In this document: piece after piece, positions 56,871 to 64,000 of the stretch | How the letters are laid out: each line of letters begins with the position of its first letter | How positions within the stretch are numbered: position 1 is the stretch's first letter | NCBI RefSeq assembly: GCF_003176915.1 | Contig: NZ_CP029619.1 | Location: 744,001 to 808,000, forward strand | Source of the DNA: Candidatus Cardinium hertigii | Lineage (GTDB): Bacteria > Bacteroidota > Bacteroidia > Cytophagales > Amoebophilaceae | Length of the DNA stretch: 64,000 nt | Reading direction: 5' to 3' | Program-made: the position numbers and the translations under genes | Notes under the pieces: model-generated | What the model was told of the DNA's origin: nothing | The model's input: only the letters and a program-made list of their open reading frames with translations | Database searches by the model: none

Positions 56871-59180
56871 TTATATTTTTTTTGCCTTGCTTGCCTCTAT
56901 AAGTGTTAAGCAATCTTCTAAGCTAAGTAGTTTAGGATCCTCAATTGTTTTGGGGATGCGTACATTTTTTTCTTTGCTTTTGATATAGGCCCCCCATCTT
57001 CCATTTAAGATTTGTATTTCTGGGTTCTCAGGAAAAACTTTAAGTAATTTTTCTTTTTCTTTTTGTCGTTTGGCTTGAATAATTTCTATAGCCCTTTCTT
57101 CCTCTAGGAGCAAGGGGTCATCGTTTTTATCTAATGCATAAAACAATTCCCCATGTTTGATATAGGGGCCAAATCTACCTATGTTTACCCATAGGGGCAG
57201 ATCTTCCAATAGACCCACTGTTTTAGGGAATTTAAAAAGACCCAATGCCTCTTCTAAGGTAATACTTTCCATTCGTTGATTGGGTCGTAATCCTGCAAAA
57301 CGGATTTTTTCCTCCTTCCCGTCTGCTTCGCTACCCAGCTGAACCAATGGTCCATATTTCCCTAGCCGAACAATTACCGAAGCATTTGTATTTGGATCTT
57401 TGCCCAAGTCTCTGCTGTAATTTACCGTAGATCTATCGATATTGGCGGTAGCTTGTACTTTAAGAGAGAAGGTACCATAAAATTCGGCTAACATCTGATT
57501 CCAGCGTTTAGTACCTTGTGCAATTTTGTCAAGTTCTTTCTCTATTTCTGCTGTAAAATTATAATCTGTAATGTCAGAAAAATGCTTAACTAAAAAATCA
57601 TTTACTACTGCTGCGATATCAGTTGGAAAAAGCTTTTGCTTTTCTGCGCGAACAATTTCTGTTAAAGTTTCGGATTTAATGTGGTTATTTTGTAGCGTTA
57701 ATAATTTGTAATTACGTGGGATTCCTTCGCGGGAGGCCAAAGTAATATAGCCTCTTTTTTGAATGGTAGAAATAATAGGTGCATAGGTAGAAGGGCGGCC
57801 AATCTCTTTTTCCTCCAAATCTCTTACCAAGGTAGCTTCCGTATAACGTGCAGGTGGTTGTGAAAAACGCTCTCTGGCTACCATTTTTTCTAATGGCAAA
57901 GGTTGGTTAATGGATAAAGGAGGTAACATTTTTTTATTTTCTTCCTCTGTTTCATTTTCTTCTTCTTTATCCGTTGCGTAAACCTTTAGGAACCCTTCGA
58001 ATTGTAGCACTTCCCCCGTCGCTATAAGGCATTGATCCGTGGTAGAAATTTGAATGGTTGCAATGGTTTTTTCTATTTGTGCATCGGCCATTTGGGAAGC
58101 CATTGCTCTACGCCAAATGAGTGTATACAAGCGCTGTTCATCCCGGTGGTTGCTGGCAACCTTTACTGAAAAATCGGTAGGCCGTATGGCTTCATGTGCT
58201 TCCTGTGCGGTGGATGATTGGGTGGTATAGGTTCTGGTATGAGCGTAGACGGCGCCATAAGATTCCGTTACTTCATGGGAAATTTGTTGTAAAGCATGTT
58301 CAGAAAGATTTACAGAATCTGTACGCATGTAAGAGATTTTCCCAGTTTCATAGAGTTTTTGCGCCAATTGCATGGTACGGTTTACGGTATAGCCCAATTT
58401 TCTACTGGCCTCCTGTTGCAAACTAGCTGTGATAAAAGGGGGGGAGGGAGAGCGTTTTGATGCTTTTTTATTCAATGATTTAATAGAAAAAAGAGCCTGC
58501 TGGCATTTATTTAAAAATGCCCAAGCAGCTTCTTCTGTTTTAAATTTTTCGGAGCCTTCTGCTTTAAGCAGCTGTCCGGTTAGTAAAATAAAAAAAGCAG
58601 ATATGGCAAAATTTGCCGTTGCAACAAAAGCATTAATAGCCCTTTCCCGCTCTACTACCATTCTTACTGCAGCAGACTGTACGCGACCAGCAGAAAGGCC
58701 TGGTTTGATTTTTTTCCATAGCAAAGGGGATAAATCAAACCCAACCAGCCTATCTAAGACACGTCTGGCTTGTTGGGAATTTACCAAATCTAGATCTATC
58801 GCACGTGGCTGCTTAAGGGCATTGGTAATGGCAACTTGGGTTATTTCTCTAAATACAATGCGTTGCACTTGGGTATCTGTTAGCTCAAGTGCTTCCTTAA
58901 GATGCCAAGAAATAGATTCCCCTTCTCGGTCGTCATCACTTGCTAGATAGATAAAAGCGGAATCTTTGGATAGCTTTTTAAGATAGCGTACGACCCCTTC
59001 TTTTCCAGGGCTGATTTCATAAATAGGTAAAAAGCCTTCCTCAATTTTTATGGCATGGTTTCCCTTAATAAGATCTCTAATATGGCCATTAGAAGAAGCT
59101 ACTTGGTAATTATTCCCTAAGTAACGCTCGATAGTTTTTGCTTTTACAGGTGACTCAACGATAACTAAATTTTTCCCCAT
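56871..59180 (-). CDS. topA: DNA topoisomerase I
   Basis: Relaxes negative supercoils. The 769-residue type IA enzyme has the Toprim motifs (Glu9 in VESPVKA; DDDREGE at 82-88), SAGRVQSAAVR near 163-173, and the catalytic Tyr284 in ISYMRTDS. The C-terminus carries Gly/Tyr-rich repeats (LGKYGPLVQLG, IGRFGPYIKHG, GRWGAYIK) in place of zinc fingers, as usual in Bacteroidetes. Confidence 0.96.
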   Translation of the reverse strand: MGKNLVIVESPVKAKTIERYLGNNYQVASSNGHIRDLIKGNHAIKIEEGFLPIYEISPGKEGVVRYLKKLSKDSAFIYLASDDDREGESISWHLKEALELTDTQVQRIVFREITQVAITNALKQPRAIDLDLVNSQQARRVLDRLVGFDLSPLLWKKIKPGLSAGRVQSAAVRMVVERERAINAFVATANFAISAFFILLTGQLLKAEGSEKFKTEEAAWAFLNKCQQALFSIKSLNKKASKRSPSPPFITASLQQEASRKLGYTVNRTMQLAQKLYETGKISYMRTDSVNLSEHALQQISHEVTESYGAVYAHTRTYTTQSSTAQEAHEAIRPTDFSVKVASNHRDEQRLYTLIWRRAMASQMADAQIEKTIATIQISTTDQCLIATGEVLQFEGFLKVYATDKEEENETEEENKKMLPPLSINQPLPLEKMVARERFSQPPARYTEATLVRDLEEKEIGRPSTYAPIISTIQKRGYITLASREGIPRNYKLLTLQNNHIKSETLTEIVRAEKQKLFPTDIAAVVNDFLVKHFSDITDYNFTAEIEKELDKIAQGTKRWNQMLAEFYGTFSLKVQATANIDRSTVNYSRDLGKDPNTNASVIVRLGKYGPLVQLGSEADGKEEKIRFAGLRPNQRMESITLEEALGLFKFPKTVGLLEDLPLWVNIGRFGPYIKHGELFYALDKNDDPLLLEEERAIEIIQAKRQKEKEKLLKVFPENPEIQILNGRWGAYIKSKEKNVRIPKTIEDPKLLSLEDCLTLIEASKAKKI

Positions 59181-59395
59181 TGTATATAAAAATATAGATA
59201 GAAACTACTAAAACTAAACTAATATAAAAGATCTTTTTTATTTTAAATAGAGTTATAATAGTATGTCCGTTTGCAATCGGCGTATAACGCCTACTGTAAG
59301 TGCAGCAGGCTTCCCTGATTTGGCGAAGTAGGTTAAAATATGTAAATTGACGGTCAGGTAATTATAAATAAGTTAGTAACATAATAATTTTTGTT

Positions 59396-59469
59396 GGTGA
59401 TGTAGCTCAGCCTGGTAGAGCATCGGACTGAAAATCCGTGTGTCGGAGGTTCAAATCCTCTCATCACCA
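59396..59469 (+). tRNA. tRNA-Phe (GAA)
   Basis: Plus-strand cloverleaf: acceptor GGTGATG/CATCACC, D arm GCTC...GAGC, anticodon stem CGGA/TCCG with loop CTGAAAA giving GAA, and T arm GGAGG TTCAAAT CCTCT. Discriminator A; CCA not encoded. It precedes secA by 38 bases. Confidence 0.95.
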
Positions 59470-59507
59470 CCTTACCGTGCCACACCATTATCATACTAAG
59501 GACAAGG

Positions 59508-62500
59508 ATGTTAAAACGCTTTATTTCTAAGATTTTTACTTCAGCTAAGGAAAAAAGAATCCACTGCTATAAACAAAAAGTAAAAGAAATTAATAAATTT
59601 TGTGAAAGCTTACATTCCCTTTCTCATGATCAATTACGTGAAGAGGTAATCAAAATTCGTCAAACCATAAAGGGGCGTTTGCATCCTATTGAGTCTGCTA
59701 TGGTTTGTGTACAGCAAGCTATAGCAGCGGAGGAGCAGCTAACGGATCTTTCTACCTTGGTTCATCAGCAGGAAGACCAATATAAGCAGCTAGAAAGCCT
59801 ACAAAAGGAGCATAAGTTAGCCTTAGCGGAGGTATTAGATCAGGTATTGATAGCTGTATTTGCCTTAGTCAAAGAGACGGCACGTCGTTTTAGGGATAAC
59901 GAACAATTAAGGGTGATAGCTACTGATTTTGATCGGGCAGTAGCTGCCAGCAAGTCATATCCCCTTATAAAGGGTGCGCACGCTATTTGGAAAAATCGAT
60001 GGGACGTTACGGGTCATCAGCTGGTTTGGGAAATGGTGCACTATGATGTTCAGCTCATAGGCGGGATGGTTTTACATGAAGGGGCAATAGCTGAAATGGC
60101 TACGGGTGAAGGAAAGACGTTTATTACTACGCTAGCTGCCTTCTTAAATGCGTTGAGTGGGAAGGGAGTTCATGTGGTTACTGTCAATGACTACCTAGCT
60201 AAGCGAGATGCAGAGTGGATAGCACCTATTTTTGAATTCCATGGATTAACGGTTGCCTGTATAGATTGCTATCCTGCTTATTCTACAGAGCGGCAGTATG
60301 CCTACCAAGCAGATATTATATTTGGCACCAACAATGAATTTGGGTTTGATTATCTACGGGATAATATGGCTACAGATGCGAGTGATTTGGTGCAGCGGGA
60401 GCATTATTTTGCTATTGTGGATGAAGTAGATTCTGTGCTCATTGACGATGCCAGAACCCCTTTGCTTATTTCAGGTCCTGTGGAGGAGAGTGACGAGCAT
60501 ATCTATAAAGCATTAGCCCCTAAGGTTGCCCAGCTTTATAAGTTACAAAAAGAGCTGGTAATTGCGTTTTTACAAGATGCTAAGCAAAAAATAAAAAGCG
60601 GGAAAAAGGAAGAAGGAGGATTGTCTCTTTTTCGTGCCTATAGGGGATTACCTAGATACAAACCCTTAATCAAGTTTCTCAGTGAGCAAGGCATTCGTCA
60701 GCTGCTGGATAGTGTAGAATCTTACTACCTACAAGAAAATGCAAAGATGATGCCTCAAGCAGATGAACCCCTTTTCTTTTCCATTGATGAGCGGCACAAC
60801 AATGTGGAAATAACAGAAAAAGGGCTTTCCTATTTGAAAGAACAAGCGGAAGATCCTGAATTTTTTATACTACCAGATGTAGCAGCGCATATAGCGGCTA
60901 TTGAAAATGATGCTTCCTTGAAACAGGAAGAAAGTGTAGCGATACGTACGCAATTCCAGCAGACCTACAAAGCAAAAGCACAGCGTATTCATGCCTTGCA
61001 TCAACTTTTAAAGGCATATACCCTATTTGAGAAAGATGTAGCGTACATTATAGTGAACCGGGAGGTAAAAATTGTGGACGAGCAGACCGGTAGGGTTTTA
61101 GAGGGGCGCAGGTACTCAGATGGCTTACATCAAGCATTAGAAGCAAAGGAGGGGGTTCCCATTGAAAAACCTACGCAAACATATGCTTCCATTACGCTTC
61201 AAAGCTATTTCCATATGTATGATAAGCTAGCGGGGATGACTGGTACAGCAGAGACGGATGCGGAAGAATTTTGGGAAATTTATGGATTAGCGGTAGTCAC
61301 TATTCCAACCCATAAGCCACTATTGCGTGCAGATAAGGAGGATAAAGTATATAAAACGGTACGGGAAAAGTTTAATGCTATTATTGAGGAAATAGTTGCT
61401 TTATCTGGGCAAGAGCGGCCTGTGTTAGTAGGTACCACCTCAGTAGAGATATCTGAATTAGTGAGCAGGATGCTTTCTTTTCGCAAGATTCCCCATCAAA
61501 TTTTAAATGCCAAGCACCATCAAAAAGAAGCAGAAATAGTGGCCCAAGCCGGCGTATCCGGTACGGTTACCATTGCTACAAATATGGCTGGTCGGGGTAC
61601 AGACATCAAATTAACGGCAGAAGCCAAAACAGCAGGGGGGTTGGCTATCATTGGTACGGAGCGGCATGAGTCTAGGAGGGTTGATAGGCAATTGCGTGGT
61701 CGTTCAGGGCGTCAGGGGGATCCTGGTTCTTCTCAATTTTTTCTTTCGCTAGAGGATAGCTTAATGCGCCTCTTTGGTTCTGATAGGATTGCAGCCATTA
61801 TGGATAAAATGGGTTTAGAAGAGGGCGAGGTAATCCAGCATAGTATAGTCAGTAGATCTATTGAGAGAGCGCAAAAAAAGGTGGAGCAAAATAATTTTGC
61901 CATGCGCAAGCGGTTGCTAGAGTACGACAGTGAAATGGGGACCCATCGCAATGCGGTATACCAGAGGCGTACCCATGCCTTATTGGGGAAAGGGGTAGAG
62001 GTAGATGTGATGCATATGCTCTATGATACGGTGACCAACATTGTGGAGCATGAGGATAGTAGGTTAGACAGCCATTATTTCAATCCTATTTTTGCTTCTT
62101 TGTTTGGTGTACCTACTGCTTTCTCAGAGTCATTTTTTGTAGGTAAAAAAAAGGCACTCCTTATAGAAGAATTGTATACCTATTTAGTCAAGTTATACCA
62201 GGAACGTTTGGTAGCGCTTCAAACCAAATTGTGGCATTCTTTTCAGGGAGTTGTGCGTACAGGTAAGCAGCGCAGCATGGTAGCGGCTCCTTTTTTTGAT
62301 GGTAAAACCTATGTAAAGGCAGAAGCGTATCCCGATGTTTTTTTAGCTTCTCAAGGAAGAGCCCTTATAAAGCATTTAACCTGTGTGGTAGTGCTGCATA
62401 TCATTGATCAACATTGGAAGAGCCATTTACGTGTGATGGATGATTTAAAGCAATCGGTACAGAATGCGGTTTATGAAAGGCAGGATCCTATAATCACGTT

Positions 62501-62621
62501 TAAATTTGAAGCGTATCATTTGTTTAGGAAATTTATGGCTACGATAAGCCAAGAAATCGTCTCTTTTTTGTTTCACGCCGATCTTTATCTACAGTTACCC
62601 TCCCCTAATGGGCGTCAGTAA
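59508..62621 (+). CDS. secA: Preprotein translocase motor SecA
   Basis: ATPase that drives protein export through SecYEG. The 1037-residue protein has Walker A ATGEGKT near 200, DEVDSVLIDDARTPLLISG, the cross-linking and wing regions, and the second ATPase half with NMAGRGTDIKL and RQLRGRSGRQGDPGSSQFF. The C-terminal zinc-binding tail (CxCxSGxxxKxCCG) is absent; the protein ends PSPNGRQ. Confidence 0.96.
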   Translation: MLKRFISKIFTSAKEKRIHCYKQKVKEINKFCESLHSLSHDQLREEVIKIRQTIKGRLHPIESAMVCVQQAIAAEEQLTDLSTLVHQQEDQYKQLESLQKEHKLALAEVLDQVLIAVFALVKETARRFRDNEQLRVIATDFDRAVAASKSYPLIKGAHAIWKNRWDVTGHQLVWEMVHYDVQLIGGMVLHEGAIAEMATGEGKTFITTLAAFLNALSGKGVHVVTVNDYLAKRDAEWIAPIFEFHGLTVACIDCYPAYSTERQYAYQADIIFGTNNEFGFDYLRDNMATDASDLVQREHYFAIVDEVDSVLIDDARTPLLISGPVEESDEHIYKALAPKVAQLYKLQKELVIAFLQDAKQKIKSGKKEEGGLSLFRAYRGLPRYKPLIKFLSEQGIRQLLDSVESYYLQENAKMMPQADEPLFFSIDERHNNVEITEKGLSYLKEQAEDPEFFILPDVAAHIAAIENDASLKQEESVAIRTQFQQTYKAKAQRIHALHQLLKAYTLFEKDVAYIIVNREVKIVDEQTGRVLEGRRYSDGLHQALEAKEGVPIEKPTQTYASITLQSYFHMYDKLAGMTGTAETDAEEFWEIYGLAVVTIPTHKPLLRADKEDKVYKTVREKFNAIIEEIVALSGQERPVLVGTTSVEISELVSRMLSFRKIPHQILNAKHHQKEAEIVAQAGVSGTVTIATNMAGRGTDIKLTAEAKTAGGLAIIGTERHESRRVDRQLRGRSGRQGDPGSSQFFLSLEDSLMRLFGSDRIAAIMDKMGLEEGEVIQHSIVSRSIERAQKKVEQNNFAMRKRLLEYDSEMGTHRNAVYQRRTHALLGKGVEVDVMHMLYDTVTNIVEHEDSRLDSHYFNPIFASLFGVPTAFSESFFVGKKKALLIEELYTYLVKLYQERLVALQTKLWHSFQGVVRTGKQRSMVAAPFFDGKTYVKAEAYPDVFLASQGRALIKHLTCVVVLHIIDQHWKSHLRVMDDLKQSVQNAVYERQDPIITFKFEAYHLFRKFMATISQEIVSFLFHADLYLQLPSPNGRQ

Positions 62622-62652
62622 GGGAAAGGTAGTGAAAGTTCACTCTTTTCCT
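62622..62652 (+). terminator. Hairpin after secA
   Basis: GGGAAAG and AGTGAA pair with TTCACT and CTTTTCC around a two-base loop, directly after the secA stop and followed by TTAAATTG. A likely terminator. Confidence 0.55.
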
Positions 62653-62783
62653 TAAATTGAATAAAAGATTTTGCAGAAGGCATACAATGGGTTGAGTGGA
62701 ATGGCCTGTAAGGATTACCCATTTGTGGTTGTGTGAGCTATTTAATGGGTAGATTATAATTTTATTACACTTTGAACGTATAA

Positions 62784-64000
<1,217 letters not shown>

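Overview
The window reads as a chromosomal segment of an AT-rich, reduced-genome member of the Bacteroidetes, most likely an intracellular symbiont of the Cardinium/Amoebophilus type (Amoebophilaceae). The pointers are the lpxC-fabZ fusion, the UDP-2,3-diacylglucosamine hydrolase, SPOR-type and DUF2905 proteins in Bacteroidetes style, eukaryote-like F-box/leucine-rich-repeat and ankyrin remnants, a decayed AAA-ATPase/PD-(D/E)XK family member, an IS256-type remnant, and many broken genes in long AT-rich gaps. The placement is inference from gene content; no search was run.

Layout. 1-4.4 kb is a degraded accessory zone: an ankyrin-type inverted-repeat arm, an antisense 23S rRNA fragment, one intact F-box/LRR lipoprotein gene and a tandem, frameshifted second copy. 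4.75-10.1 kb is a co-directional block: pyruvate dehydrogenase E1 alpha, a TPR membrane protein, RecJ, LpxH and MreB. 10.4-12.8 kb is again accessory: a coiled-coil lipoprotein, a long hairpin, the second inverted-repeat arm and an IS256 remnant. 12.8-29.3 kb holds housekeeping genes: FabV, a bactofilin, an M23 peptidase, tRNA-Val and tRNA-Leu, PssA, TrpS, UppS, Tmk, a metal ABC permease, FtsK, a DUF59 protein, a SPOR protein, an aminopeptidase P, a broken AAA-ATPase gene, LpxC-FabZ and LpxA. 29.6-35.3 kb is a complete oligopeptide importer (OppA, B, C, D, F). 35.4-37.9 kb holds a broken ABC exporter and 1.4 kb of non-coding AT-rich DNA. 37.9-49.7 kb carries RecG, DciA-like DUF721, a NUDIX hydrolase, a small membrane protein, DUF2905, LipB, an HTH protein, RsmA, DprA, TrhO, FabD and FabG. 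49.7-64 kb carries an unusual 1151-residue symporter/kinase-like/RelA-SpoT-HD fusion, RnpA, RpmH, TsaE, a membrane-associated MutS-like ATPase, TopA, tRNA-Phe, SecA and the start of the F1 ATP synthase beta subunit, which runs off the window end.

How the genes fit together. FabD, FabG, FabZ (fused to LpxC) and FabV cover malonyl transfer and three of the four elongation-cycle steps of type II fatty-acid synthesis; LpxC, LpxA and LpxH cover early lipid A synthesis; UppS, the M23 peptidase, bactofilin, MreB and FtsK point to a peptidoglycan wall and septation. PdhA with LipB suggests lipoate-dependent pyruvate oxidation. The Opp system fits import of host peptides. The least ordinary items are the symporter-HD fusion, the membrane MutS-like protein, the F-box/LRR tandem pair and the 23S rRNA remnant.
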